A DNA stretch of 64,000 bases, taken from NCBI RefSeq assembly GCF_009708075.1, contig NZ_WMBT01000003.1, positions 451,848-515,847 of the forward strand, given 5' to 3'. The stretch comes from Paracoccus lichenicola (GTDB lineage Bacteria; Pseudomonadota; Alphaproteobacteria; Rhodobacterales; Rhodobacteraceae). Made by a program: the position numbers and the translations under genes. The notes beneath the pieces are model-generated. The model had not been told where the DNA came from. It made no database searches and saw nothing but the letters and a program-made list of their open reading frames with translations. Positions 30,974 through 40,072 of this stretch are shown piece by piece (position 1 is the stretch's first letter; each line of letters starts with the position of its first letter).

Positions 30974-31041
30974 GCGCCCGGGCGGGAAGGACAGGCGCAT
31001 GGCCCGGGCGCGGCAGGACGGGCCGGGTTCGCCCCGGCCCG
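30974..31041 (-). terminator. Two GC-rich hairpins after the aldehyde dehydrogenase gene
   Basis: CGGGCCGGG-5-CCCGGCCCG (31019-31041) begins 7 bases past the dehydrogenase stop. Next comes a second inverted repeat, GCGCCCGGGC/GCCCGGGCGC (30974-30983 with 31002-31011). Neither has a T-run. They probably separate the dehydrogenase transcript from the topoisomerase gene. Confidence 0.5.
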
Positions 31042-31047
31042 CCCGTT

Positions 31048-32574
31048 TCAGAAGAAGCCCAGCTTCTTGGGCGAATAGCTGACCAGCATGTTCTTGGTCT
31101 GCTGGTAATGGTCCAGCATCATCTTGTGGTTCTCGCGCCCGATGCCCGACTGCTTGTAGCCGCCAAAGGCCGCGTGCGCCGGATAGGCGTGATAGCAGTT
31201 GGTCCAGACCCGGCCCGCCTTGATCGCGCGGCCGAAGCGGTAGCAGGTGGTGGCGTCGCGCGACCAGATGCCCGCGCCCAGGCCGTAGAGCGTGTCGTTG
31301 GCGATCGACAGCGCCTCGTCCTGGTCCTTGAAGGTGGTCACGGACACCACGGGGCCGAAGATCTCCTCCTGGAAGATGCGCATCTTGTTGTTGCCGCGGA
31401 ACACGGTCGGCTTGATGTAGTATCCGCTGGACAGCTCTCCGCCCAGGTCGGCCGCCTCGCCGCCGATCAGCACCTCGGCGCCTTCCTTGCGGCCGATGTC
31501 GAAGTAGGAAAGGATCTTCTCCTTCTGCTCGCTGGATGCCTGCGCGCCGATCATCGTGGCGCTGTCGCGCGGGTCGCCCTGCTTGATCGCCTCGACACGC
31601 TTGAGCGCCCGTTCCATGAAGCGGTCATAGATCGATTCCTGGATCAGCACGCGCGACGGGCAGGTGCAGACCTCGCCTTGGTTCAGCGCGAACATCGCGA
31701 AGCCTTCCAGGGCCTTGTCGAAGAAGTCGTCTTCCTGGCGCAGCACGTCCTCGAAGAAGATGTTGGGCGACTTGCCGCCCAGTTCCAGCGTGACCGGGAT
31801 CAGGTTTTCGGACGCGTATTGCATGATCAGCCGCCCGGTGGTGGTTTCCCCGGTAAAGGCGATCTTGGCGATGCGCGGGTTCGAGGCCAGCGGCTTGCCG
31901 GCCTCAAGCCCGAAGCCGTTCACGACGTTCAGCACGCCCGGCGGCAGCAGGTCGGCGATCAGATCCATGAACACCATGATGCTGGCGGGGGTCTGTTCGG
32001 CGGGCTTCAGCACCACGCAGTTGCCCCCGGCCAGCGCGGGCGCCAGCTTCCACACCGCCATCAGCAGCGGAAAGTTCCAGGGGATGATCTGGCCCACCAC
32101 GCCCAGGGGTTCGTGGAAGTGATAGGCGACCGTGTCGTTGTCGATTTCCGAGATGCCGCCTTCCTGCGCGCGCAGGACACCGGCGAAGTAACGGAAATGG
32201 TCGATGCCCAGCGGCAGGTCGGCGGCCATGGTTTCACGGATGGGCTTGCCGTTGTCCCAGGTTTCCGCCGTGGCCAGCAGTTCCAGGTTCTGTTCCATCC
32301 GGTCGGCGATGCGCAGCAGCACCAGCGAGCGTTCCGCGACCGAGGTCTGGCCCCACTTGTCCTTGGCGGCGTGGGCGGCGTCCAGTGCTGCCTCGATGTC
32401 CTCGGGGCCTGACCGGGCGATCTCGCCGATGGCGGCGCCGGTGATGGGGGTGGTGTTGGTGAAATACCGGCCCCCCTTCGGCGCGACCCACTGGCCGCCG
32501 ATAAAGTTGTCGTAACGCTTGGCAAAGGGCATCACGCCCACGCCCTTGAACTCGTGCGTCTGGTCGTTCGGCAT
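31048..32574 (-). CDS. NAD-dependent aldehyde dehydrogenase (AcoD/ExaC type)
   Basis: Oxidises acetaldehyde or another short aldehyde to the acid. The 508-residue protein has the family core [20 protein letters not shown], the catalytic Glu segment LELGGKSPN and catalytic Cys in [11 protein letters not shown]. The N-terminus ([18 protein letters not shown]) and the tail YSPKKLGFF are those of acetaldehyde dehydrogenase II and ExaC, the enzyme paired with PQQ ethanol dehydrogenase in Pseudomonas. GAGGAGGAAG precedes the ATG. A regulator gene and a palindrome lie upstream on the same strand. Confidence 0.93.
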   Translation of the reverse strand: MPNDQTHEFKGVGVMPFAKRYDNFIGGQWVAPKGGRYFTNTTPITGAAIGEIARSGPEDIEAALDAAHAAKDKWGQTSVAERSLVLLRIADRMEQNLELLATAETWDNGKPIRETMAADLPLGIDHFRYFAGVLRAQEGGISEIDNDTVAYHFHEPLGVVGQIIPWNFPLLMAVWKLAPALAGGNCVVLKPAEQTPASIMVFMDLIADLLPPGVLNVVNGFGLEAGKPLASNPRIAKIAFTGETTTGRLIMQYASENLIPVTLELGGKSPNIFFEDVLRQEDDFFDKALEGFAMFALNQGEVCTCPSRVLIQESIYDRFMERALKRVEAIKQGDPRDSATMIGAQASSEQKEKILSYFDIGRKEGAEVLIGGEAADLGGELSSGYYIKPTVFRGNNKMRIFQEEIFGPVVSVTTFKDQDEALSIANDTLYGLGAGIWSRDATTCYRFGRAIKAGRVWTNCYHAYPAHAAFGGYKQSGIGRENHKMMLDHYQQTKNMLVSYSPKKLGFF

Positions 32575-32683
32575 ATCTTCCTCCTCAGGATTGGCCCGGA
32601 GTCTCTCCCTCTCCAGGTATCGGTGACAGCTTGGGGGTCGCGCGATTCGTTGCAACCGCCGATCCCGCGCCGCAGCCCCGACC

Positions 32684-32703
32684 CTGTCTCATGGATGAGA
32701 CAG
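32684..32703. promoter_or_regulatory. 20-bp palindrome upstream of the aldehyde dehydrogenase gene, probable operator
   Basis: CTGTCTCAT-GG-ATGAGACAG is a perfect palindrome with 9-bp arms, about 110-130 bases before the dehydrogenase start and directly after the stop codon of the AcoR-like gene. The 2-base centre makes it a better protein-binding site than a terminator. A GG-N10-GC element with TTGCA nearby (32653-32667, minus strand) resembles a sigma-54 promoter. The regulator as encoded lacks the AAA+ domain needed for sigma-54, so that reading is doubtful. Confidence 0.5.
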
Positions 32704-33648
32704 TCAGCCAGATCTTTCGCCCAGGCCCAACCGCGCCATGCGGCGATAGAGCGTGGCCCGCCCCACGCCCAAGGCGCGCGCGGCGGCGGACACGTTGCCC
32801 TCGGCCCGCGCAAGCGCCCGCGCCACGGCCGCGCGTTCGGCCTTGTCGAAGCCGCGTAGATCGTCGTCGCGGCCCAGCAGGTCGGCGGCCGGGCGCGGGC
32901 GGATCGCGCCTTCGCGTTCCAGTCCCAGGGCGCGGCGAGCGGCGCGGGTCGCGCCGATGGCCAGGTCGTCCTTGTCCACCGCCAGCAGCACCGCCGCATC
33001 GACCGAATCGCCGGGCGCGACGATCCGGGCGCCGGGGAAGCTCGCGCGGAAGAACATCGCCTCGATGGCCCGCGCCGTCTGGGCCACCTGCGCGCCGATC
33101 AGCCGGTTGTATCGTTCCGTCTGGTCGGCGCGGGCGGAACTGACATCCAGCGCCGCCAGCAACCGCCCGTCCGGTCCCCAGATCGGCGCGTCCATGCAGG
33201 ACATGGCGGTGTTGCGGGTGCGGAAATGTTCGTCGCGGTGGATCGTGATGGGCCGCCCTTCGGCCAGGCAGGTGCCGATGCCATTGGTGCCCTGCGCGGC
33301 CTCGGACCAGTCGGCGCCCTGCCACAGGCCCCAGTCCCGGAACTGCTCGGCATCCGCCCCGTTCACCCGCTGGTCCAGCACCACGCCATCCGCGTCGGTC
33401 AGCAGGACATTGCAGCCCGACAGCCCCACCAGGTTGAACAACTGGTCCAGCTGCGGGCTGGCCACGCGCAGGAAATGCTCCATCGCCTGCCGGCGGCGGG
33501 CCAGTTCGTCAAGGGTCAGGCGTTCGGGGCGGCGCGCGTCGGACGGGTCCAGCCCGTGCTTCAGCAACGACCGCCGCCAGGACGCGGCAAGGGCGGAAGT
33601 CGCGGAATTCGACTGCGACTCTTTCGCGACATGATCGGCGTGACGCAT
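32704..33648 (-). CDS. Short AcoR-like regulator: GAF domain plus Fis-type helix-turn-helix, no AAA+ domain
   Basis: A 314-residue regulator. The N-terminal segment (SWRRSLLKHGLDP) and GAF-type sensor (about 65-200, with NVLLTDADGVVLDQR and GTNGIGTCLAEGRPITIH) match the input part of AcoR-type activators. The C-terminus is a Fis helix-turn-helix (AEGNVSAAARALGVGRATLYRRM). The central sigma-54 ATPase present in classical AcoR (GAFTGA motif) is absent, so it must work with the ordinary polymerase or another factor. It lies just upstream of the aldehyde dehydrogenase, its likely target. Confidence 0.83.
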   Translation of the reverse strand: MRHADHVAKESQSNSATSALAASWRRSLLKHGLDPSDARRPERLTLDELARRRQAMEHFLRVASPQLDQLFNLVGLSGCNVLLTDADGVVLDQRVNGADAEQFRDWGLWQGADWSEAAQGTNGIGTCLAEGRPITIHRDEHFRTRNTAMSCMDAPIWGPDGRLLAALDVSSARADQTERYNRLIGAQVAQTARAIEAMFFRASFPGARIVAPGDSVDAAVLLAVDKDDLAIGATRAARRALGLEREGAIRPRPAADLLGRDDDLRGFDKAERAAVARALARAEGNVSAAARALGVGRATLYRRMARLGLGERSG

Positions 33649-33715
33649 ACCGGGCCGGCTCCTCCTCGGTCGGTAGCGGACAGTATAGCACGCCAGGCGG
33701 CAATCCGACCAAGCG

Positions 33716-36121
33716 TTAATTGCCGGTGGTGGCGGCAGGCAGCCGCCAGGCCAGCACGTGATCGCCCAGATCGGTGCCGATGGACCCGTGCCCGCCCGCG
33801 ACCAGCACCACCATCTGCCGCCCCTGGCTGTCCAGATAGGTCATGGGCGTGGCCTGCCCGCCCGCGGGCAGACGCCCGCGCCACAATTCCCGCCCCGTGG
33901 TCAGGTCATAGGCGCGCAGATAGTTGTCCACTGCGGCGGCCATGAAGACCACGCCCGACCCGGTGATGATTGGCCCGCCAATGCCCGGCATCCCCAGGGG
34001 CAGGGCCAAGGGCAGCGGCGTCATGTCCAGGGTCGTGCCGTTTCGGTGCTTCCAGGCGATCTCGCCCGTGCGCAGGTCGGCGCCCGCGACGAACCCCCAG
34101 GGCGGCTGCTGGCAGGGCACGCCCAGGGGCGACAGGAACGGCCCCATTTCCACCGCGTAAGGCGCGCCCATGTTGGAATTCAGCCCCTGTTCGCCGGAAT
34201 TGGTGGCCCCTTCCGCCTGTTCCGCGGGCACCAGGCGCGAGGTGAAGGCCAGTTGCAGCGGCATCCCGAACATCACCTGGCGGCGCGGATCGACGGCGAT
34301 GCCGCCCCAGTTGAAGACGCCGAAGTTGCCGGGATGGACCAGCGTGCCTTGCAGCGACGGCGGCGTATAGCGGCCTTCGTAGCGCAGCTTGCGGAACTCG
34401 ATCCGGCACAGCAGCTGGTCGATCAGCGTGGCGCCCCACATCGACGATTCGGTCAGGGGTTCCGGCTCGAAGGACAGGGCCGAGACCGGCTGGGTCGGGG
34501 CCGCGAAATCCTCGGGGACCGTGCCCTGCGGGGCGGGGCGTTCGGTGACGGGCAGGATCGGCGCACCGGTCTGGCGGTTCAGGACGTAAACGTCGCCCTG
34601 CTTGGTCGGCACCACCAGGGCGGGCACCCGGCCCCCCGGCATGTCCAGGTCCAGCAGCGTGGGCTGCGCGGGCGTGTCCATGTCCCACAGGTCGTGATGC
34701 ACGAACTGCTGCACCCAGCGGGCCTGGCCCGTGGCCGCATCCAGCGCCACGACCGAGGAGGAATAGGTTTCCTCGGCCTCGTTGCGGAACATGCCCAGCT
34801 GGTCGGGCGTGCGGTTGCCCATCGGCACATAGACCAGTCCCAGTTCCGGGTCCGCCGACAAGGGCGCCCAGCTGTTGGGCGAGGACGGCGTATAGGTCTG
34901 GTCCGGGTCGTTCACGTCAAAAGGCGCGGTCGCGTCGGGATTGCCCGAATCCCAGTTCCAGAGCAGCCGCCCGTCGCGCACGTCATAGGCCCGGATCACC
35001 CCCGACGGCGCGTTCACGTCATAGTTGTCGTTGACAGCCCCGCCCACCACCAGGGCATTGCCGATGATGACCGGGGGCGAGGTGGAATAGTAAAACCCCG
35101 CCTGCTTGAAGGGCATGTTGTGGATCAGGTTCAGCGCGCCGTTGTCGGCGAAATCGCTGCACAGCTGCCCGGTTTGCGGGTTCAGCGCCAGCATGTGCGC
35201 GTCCGAGGTCGGCATGAACAGCCGGTCCGTGCAGGGACCGGACGACTGCGCGTCGGCGCTGACGGCGGGGCCTTGCGGATGGTCGGTCGCGGCGGGCAGA
35301 ACGGCGGGCGCAGGGGCGGTGGCAGTGGCCGCAGCCCCCTCGCCCGGCCAATAGCTGACGCCCCGGCAGGTCTGGTGCTGGCGCTGGCTCAGCGGACCGA
35401 TGGCGGCCTTGTAAACCCAGCGTTCGGCCCCGGTGTCGGCATCCAGCGCCACCAGCCAGTTGTGCGGCGTGCACAGATACAGCGTGTTGCCCACCTTGAT
35501 CGGGGTCGCCTGATAGGTCGTCTCGTCCGTGTCTTCCGGCAGGCGCACGTCGCCGGTCCGGTAGGTCCAGGCGGTGTCCAGCGAGGCGACGTTTTCGGCG
35601 GTGATCTGGTCGAGGGGAGAGAACCGCTGGCCGAAGCTGGTTCGCCCATAGGCCAGCCAGTCCTGGGGACCGCCGGGCGGACCCATGGCGGGGTCGGCGT
35701 TGGCGACCTGGTCGGAAAGCGCGCCCTTGACCTCGTGCGGGTCGGTGGCAAGGCTGCCCAGCAGGGCGATGCCGGTGATGGCGGTGACAGTGAACAGGGC
35801 GATCCGGCCGGGCCGGTTCCCGCGCGCGCCGATGGGCAGCAGCAAAAGCAGCCCCAGGATCAGGAACATCCCCATCCGCGAGGCCAGCGCCCACCAGTCA
35901 TAGCCCGAATCGCGCCAGGACCAGACCGCCAGCGCGATCAGGAATGCCGCATAAAACCATCGGGACCAGGGGCTGCGGGCCACGACCAAGACCGCCACAA
36001 GCAGCAGCGCCGCGCCCGAGACGGCGATGAACGGGCTGCCGCCCAGGGTTGCCAGATAAACGCCCCCCGCCAGAAGAACGGCGCCGATCAGGGCAAAGGC
36101 CAAGGTGATGATGATGCGCAT
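33716..36121 (-). CDS. gcd: Membrane-bound PQQ-dependent dehydrogenase (glucose/quinate/shikimate family)
   Basis: Quinoprotein of 801 residues that oxidises glucose or a related polyol in the periplasm and passes electrons to ubiquinone. About five membrane segments occupy residues 1-120 (the first LAFALIGAVLLAGGVYLATL), followed by an eight-bladed PQQ propeller starting WLAYGRTSFGQRFSPLDQI, with YQATPIKVGNTLYLCTPHNW and a C-terminal GGGHGSIGTDLGDHVLAWRL. Length is that of membrane glucose dehydrogenase. Quinate or shikimate specificity cannot be excluded. The PQQ cofactor would come from the pqq operon 8 kb away. Confidence 0.92.
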   Translation of the reverse strand: MRIIITLAFALIGAVLLAGGVYLATLGGSPFIAVSGAALLLVAVLVVARSPWSRWFYAAFLIALAVWSWRDSGYDWWALASRMGMFLILGLLLLLPIGARGNRPGRIALFTVTAITGIALLGSLATDPHEVKGALSDQVANADPAMGPPGGPQDWLAYGRTSFGQRFSPLDQITAENVASLDTAWTYRTGDVRLPEDTDETTYQATPIKVGNTLYLCTPHNWLVALDADTGAERWVYKAAIGPLSQRQHQTCRGVSYWPGEGAAATATAPAPAVLPAATDHPQGPAVSADAQSSGPCTDRLFMPTSDAHMLALNPQTGQLCSDFADNGALNLIHNMPFKQAGFYYSTSPPVIIGNALVVGGAVNDNYDVNAPSGVIRAYDVRDGRLLWNWDSGNPDATAPFDVNDPDQTYTPSSPNSWAPLSADPELGLVYVPMGNRTPDQLGMFRNEAEETYSSSVVALDAATGQARWVQQFVHHDLWDMDTPAQPTLLDLDMPGGRVPALVVPTKQGDVYVLNRQTGAPILPVTERPAPQGTVPEDFAAPTQPVSALSFEPEPLTESSMWGATLIDQLLCRIEFRKLRYEGRYTPPSLQGTLVHPGNFGVFNWGGIAVDPRRQVMFGMPLQLAFTSRLVPAEQAEGATNSGEQGLNSNMGAPYAVEMGPFLSPLGVPCQQPPWGFVAGADLRTGEIAWKHRNGTTLDMTPLPLALPLGMPGIGGPIITGSGVVFMAAAVDNYLRAYDLTTGRELWRGRLPAGGQATPMTYLDSQGRQMVVLVAGGHGSIGTDLGDHVLAWRLPAATTGN

Positions 36122-36223
36122 AGATGTCCCCTTTGGAACCCGAACCGTGTCGGCCGCCCGGGGTTCCAGGGAAATCGCGAAGATCGGCCATGCGCCCCGT
36201 GCAGAGCTATGGCCGCCTTGCCT

Positions 36224-37375
36224 TCAGGCCTGAAGATGCGCCCTTGCCCCCGCCGACACGCGCGGCCGGTAGGGCGGCGGATCCATGCCGTCGCGGTAAA
36301 GCAGCGACCGCCCGTCGTGGAACAGGTGCAGCGCCGCCGGATCCGCGGTCAGGCGCACGGTCCGGCCGTTCAGGCCGGGATGGATGCCGGGCAGCTTGGC
36401 GATGACCGGAACGGTGTCGCCGCGCGTGCCGAAATACAGCAGCGTCACCTCGCCCAGGGCCTCGGTCAGGTCCACCGTGCCCTGGAAGATCGGGGGACCG
36501 TCGGTCTCGGCCATGTCCTCGGGGCGGACGCCCAGGTTGACGGGCATCCCCTCGTCGCCCGCCCGCGTAGGGATGGCGACAAGCGCGGTGCCGCCGCCGT
36601 CCAGTTTCACGGTGGTCACGGGACCGGTGGCGGCGACTCGCCCGGGCAGCAGGTTCATCGCCGGGCTGCCGATGAACCCCGCGACGAATTCGTTCACGGG
36701 GCGCTCGTACAGCTCCAGCGGCGCGCCGACCTGGGCGATGCCGCCGCCCGCCAGCACCACGATGCGGTCGGCCAGCGTCATCGCCTCGGTCTGGTCGTGG
36801 GTGACATAGATCATGGTGCGGTCGGGCATCGACGCCTTGAGTTGCGCGATCTCGATGCGCGTCGCCACCCGCAGGGCGGCGTCCAAGTTCGACAGGGGTT
36901 CGTCGAACAGATAGACCTTGGGGTCGCGCACGATAGCGCGCCCGATGGCCACCCGCTGGCGCTGCCCGCCCGACAGGGCCTTGGGCAGGCGGTCCAGATA
37001 GGGGGTCAGTTGCAGCATCCGTCCCGCGCGGTCGGTGGCCTCCTGCACCTCGGCCCGGGACTTTCCGGCGATCTTCAGGGCAAAGGCCATGTTGTCGCGC
37101 ACCGTCATGTGCGGATAAAGCGCATAGGACTGGAACACCATGGCGATGCCGCGCTGGCTGGGCGGGATGTCGTTCATCCGCTGCCCGTCGATGGCCAGCG
37201 TGCCGGCGCTGATCCGCTCCAGCCCCGCGATCATGCGCAAGAGCGTCGATTTCCCGCAGCCCGAGGGGCCGACGAAGACGATGAACTCGCCCGACGCGAT
37301 GTCGAGGTTGATGCCCCTGAGGACATGCACGTCGCCATAGGACTTGGCGACATCGGTCAGTGTCAGATCGGCCAT
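36224..37375 (-). CDS. aglK: Alpha-glucoside ABC transporter ATP-binding protein
   Basis: A 383-residue MalK/UgpC-type ATPase. Walker A GPSGCGKST, signature LSGGQRQRVAIGRA, Walker B VYLFDEPLSN and the H-loop YVTHDQTEA are intact. A C-terminal regulatory domain follows, with the VRPED motif of sugar-importer ATPases. It is the last gene of the minus-strand operon aglE-aglF-aglG-aglA-aglK and powers the AglFG permease. Confidence 0.93.
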   Translation of the reverse strand: MADLTLTDVAKSYGDVHVLRGINLDIASGEFIVFVGPSGCGKSTLLRMIAGLERISAGTLAIDGQRMNDIPPSQRGIAMVFQSYALYPHMTVRDNMAFALKIAGKSRAEVQEATDRAGRMLQLTPYLDRLPKALSGGQRQRVAIGRAIVRDPKVYLFDEPLSNLDAALRVATRIEIAQLKASMPDRTMIYVTHDQTEAMTLADRIVVLAGGGIAQVGAPLELYERPVNEFVAGFIGSPAMNLLPGRVAATGPVTTVKLDGGGTALVAIPTRAGDEGMPVNLGVRPEDMAETDGPPIFQGTVDLTEALGEVTLLYFGTRGDTVPVIAKLPGIHPGLNGRTVRLTADPAALHLFHDGRSLLYRDGMDPPPYRPRVSAGARAHLQA

Positions 37376-37399
37376 CGGCGTTCCCCTCCCTCGTGAATC

Positions 37400-38935
37400 C
37401 TATCCCTCGATGATCTGGACCTGCCAGGGTCGAAGGCCCCCCGCCTCGTCCGCCGACAGGTTGGCGCGGATGTGCAGCGTTTGCCGGTCGTCGGCCCGGT
37501 TGAAGGTCAGGACCGGGCCTTGGGCACACATGTCGGTCATGTCCCCGCCCCGCAGCGCCGAATGCCTGCGTCGCAGGCCGATGACCCAGCGGTAATGGTG
37601 CAGCATCGACTGGGCATCGGCTTCCTGCGCGACCACGGTGCGTTGCAGATGCGCATGGGGAATGGGCAACCACGGCTTGGCCGTCGAAAAGCCGCCGTTC
37701 ACGCCCATGTCCCAGACCATCGGCGTGCGGCAGCCGTCGCGGCCCTTGAACTCGGGCCAGAATTCCTTGCCGTAAGGGTCCTGCAGGTCGTCAAAGGCGA
37801 TGTCGGCCTCGGGCAGGCCCAGTTCCTCGCCCTGGTAAAGGCAGACGGACCCCTTCAGGCACAACAGCACCGTGGCATAGGCCTTGGCGGCGGGGTCGGA
37901 CAGGCCCCAGCGGCTGATGTGGCGGACAACATCGTGGTTCGACATGGCCCAGCAGGGCCAGGAATTGGGCGCCACGCTGTGCAGGGTGTCAAAGACCTCG
38001 CTGATCCGGGTCGCGGCCAGATCCTGGCCGGACAGGAAGTCGAAGACATAGGACATCTGCATCCGCCCCGCGACGCCGGTATATTCCTCCAGCAGTTCCA
38101 GCGCGCGTTCGCTGTCGCCGATCTCGCCGATCACGGCGGCGCCATAGCCGCGCAGAAGCGCCGCGAAGCGTTCCAGGAAGGCCACGTTCTCGGGCTGCGA
38201 CTTGTCGAAGCGGTGGCTCTGGTGGTTGTAGGGGTTGACCGCAGGCGCGGTGTCCGACTTGCGCAGTTCGCGGGCCAGCGGCGGGTTGTCGCGCAATTGC
38301 GCGTCGTGGAAATAGAAGTTGACGGTATCCAGCCGGAAGCCGTCCACGCCCCGGTCCAGCCAGAACCGCGCCATGTCCAGAAGCTCGTCCTGGACGGCGG
38401 GGTTGTGGAAGTTCAGGTCGGGCTGCGAGACCAGGAAGTTGTGAAGGTAATACTGCTCGCGCCGGGCGTCCCAATGCCAGGCAGGACCGCCGAAGATCGA
38501 CAGCCAGTTGTTGGGCGGCGTGCCGTCGGGTTTCGGATCGGCCCAGACATACCAGTCGGCGTGCGGGTTGTCCCGGCTGGCGCGGCTTTCGGCGAACCAG
38601 GGGTGCTGGTCCGAGGTATGCGACATCACCAGGTCGATCATCACCTTCAGGCCCAGCTCGTGCGCGCGTTCGATCAGAACGTCGAAATCCTCCATCCTGC
38701 CGAACAGCGGGTCGATGCCGCGGTAATCGCTGACATCATAGCCGAAATCCTTCATGGGCGAGGTGAAGAAGGGCGAGATCCAGACCGCATCCACGCCCAG
38801 CGAGGCGACATAGGGCAGGCGCTGCGTGATGCCCGCAAGATCGCCGATGCCGTCGCCCGTCGTGTCCTGGAAACTGCGCGGATAGATCTGATAGATGACT
38901 CCACCCTTCCACCAGTCGATTTTCGTTGCCGTCAA
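37400..38935 (-). CDS. aglA: Alpha-glucosidase, GH13 family
   Basis: Cytoplasmic hydrolase of imported alpha-glucosides such as sucrose, maltose or trehalose; 511 residues. GH13 motifs are present: DLVMSHTSDQHPWF, DGFRLDTVNFY with the nucleophile Asp, GEIGD with the acid/base Glu, and SNHDVVR with the transition-state Asp. Between aglG (3 bases upstream) and aglK (24 bases downstream), the order matches the Sinorhizobium agl operon. Confidence 0.94.
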   Translation of the reverse strand: MTATKIDWWKGGVIYQIYPRSFQDTTGDGIGDLAGITQRLPYVASLGVDAVWISPFFTSPMKDFGYDVSDYRGIDPLFGRMEDFDVLIERAHELGLKVMIDLVMSHTSDQHPWFAESRASRDNPHADWYVWADPKPDGTPPNNWLSIFGGPAWHWDARREQYYLHNFLVSQPDLNFHNPAVQDELLDMARFWLDRGVDGFRLDTVNFYFHDAQLRDNPPLARELRKSDTAPAVNPYNHQSHRFDKSQPENVAFLERFAALLRGYGAAVIGEIGDSERALELLEEYTGVAGRMQMSYVFDFLSGQDLAATRISEVFDTLHSVAPNSWPCWAMSNHDVVRHISRWGLSDPAAKAYATVLLCLKGSVCLYQGEELGLPEADIAFDDLQDPYGKEFWPEFKGRDGCRTPMVWDMGVNGGFSTAKPWLPIPHAHLQRTVVAQEADAQSMLHHYRWVIGLRRRHSALRGGDMTDMCAQGPVLTFNRADDRQTLHIRANLSADEAGGLRPWQVQIIEG

Positions 38936-38938
38936 GTC

Positions 38939-40072
38939 TCATCCACCTTTCACGGACCCGGCCAGAAGGCCGCGGACCAGATATTTCTGCATCGCGAAGA
39001 ACACGAGCAGCGGCACCGCGATCGAGATGAAGGCCGAGGTGGCGAGGATTTCCCATTCGCCGCCCTTGGATCCCATCAATTCGCGCAGCACGCCGGTCAT
39101 GACCAACTGTTCGCGTGTATTGCCAAGGAAGACGGTGGCCACAAGCAGGTCGTTCCAGACCCACAGGAACTGGAAGATCGCGAAGGACGCCAAGGCCGGA
39201 AAGGACAGCGGCAGGATGATCTTGCGGAAGATCTGGAATTCGGTGGCGCCGTCCACGCGCGCGCTCTCGATCACCTCGCGCGGCAGGCCGATCATGTAGT
39301 TGCGCAGCAGGTATATCGCCAGGGGCAACCCGAAGCCGGTATGGGCGAGCCAGATCCCCAGGTAGCCCTTGCCGATGCCCAGGTCGTTGTGCAGGCGCAA
39401 CAGCGGGATCAGCGCCACCTGCAAGGGCACGACCAGCAGGCCCACCACGGCGGCGGTCAGGATGGCGCGGCCCGGAAACTCCATCCAGGCCAGGGCATAG
39501 GCCGCGAAGGCCGCGATCAGGATCGGGATCACGGTGGCGGGGATGGTCACGGTCAGGGTGTTCATGAAGGCGCGGCCCAACCCTTCGGCGGTCAGGACGC
39601 GGTTGTAGTTTTCCGTGGTCAGCCGGGCGGGCGCGCCGGTGGTGACGAAGATCCGCTCGCCCCGCCGCATCTCGAACGGCGCGTCCGAGGTCATGCGATA
39701 GGTGCCGTCCGCGGCCACGGTGACCTGCCAGCCGTCGCCGATTTCCGCCGTGTCGCCGGGTTCGTAAGCCGCGGGTTCCCTGGCGCGGGTGCCCCAGCCG
39801 ATCAGGCTCTGGCCCTCGGCCAGGACATTGCCCTCGATGACATAAACCCCGTCCCGCTGGACGGCGTCGTCGCCCGTGCCGGTGCGCACGAAGCCCGTCG
39901 CGGTCGAGGGCGAGAACGACTGCCACCAGCCCGAGGTCAGGATCTGGTCGCGGTCGCGGAAGGACGACACCAGCAGCCCCAGCGTCGGGATCGTCCACAG
40001 CAGCACCAGCAGGAAGGCCGCGATGTTGACCGTCCAGACCAGGCTCGATTTCTGTCCGGCCATGCCTTCCAT
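38939..40072 (-). CDS. aglG: Alpha-glucoside ABC transporter permease AglG
   Basis: A 377-residue inner-membrane permease, larger than typical MalG because of an extended periplasmic segment after the first helix (VNIAAFLLVLLWTIPTLGLL). The permease EAA-type loop around GLPREVIESARVDGATEFQI and the tail AMQKYLVRGLLAGSVKGG are family features. Start overlaps the aglF stop by one base. Works with AglF, AglK and the binding protein AglE. Confidence 0.93.
   Translation of the reverse strand: MEGMAGQKSSLVWTVNIAAFLLVLLWTIPTLGLLVSSFRDRDQILTSGWWQSFSPSTATGFVRTGTGDDAVQRDGVYVIEGNVLAEGQSLIGWGTRAREPAAYEPGDTAEIGDGWQVTVAADGTYRMTSDAPFEMRRGERIFVTTGAPARLTTENYNRVLTAEGLGRAFMNTLTVTIPATVIPILIAAFAAYALAWMEFPGRAILTAAVVGLLVVPLQVALIPLLRLHNDLGIGKGYLGIWLAHTGFGLPLAIYLLRNYMIGLPREVIESARVDGATEFQIFRKIILPLSFPALASFAIFQFLWVWNDLLVATVFLGNTREQLVMTGVLRELMGSKGGEWEILATSAFISIAVPLLVFFAMQKYLVRGLLAGSVKGG

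Noticed and set aside
32653..32667. Sigma-54 promoter for the aldehyde dehydrogenase
   Set aside because: GG-N10-GC with TTGCA is present, but the adjacent regulator lacks an AAA+ domain and only part of the consensus matches. Kept as a remark only.
33758..37396. A 1212-codon open frame opposite the glucose dehydrogenase and aglK
   Set aside because: It is antisense to two clear genes, is rich in Arg, Gly, His and Gln with no domain, and is a usual artefact of high-GC coding DNA.
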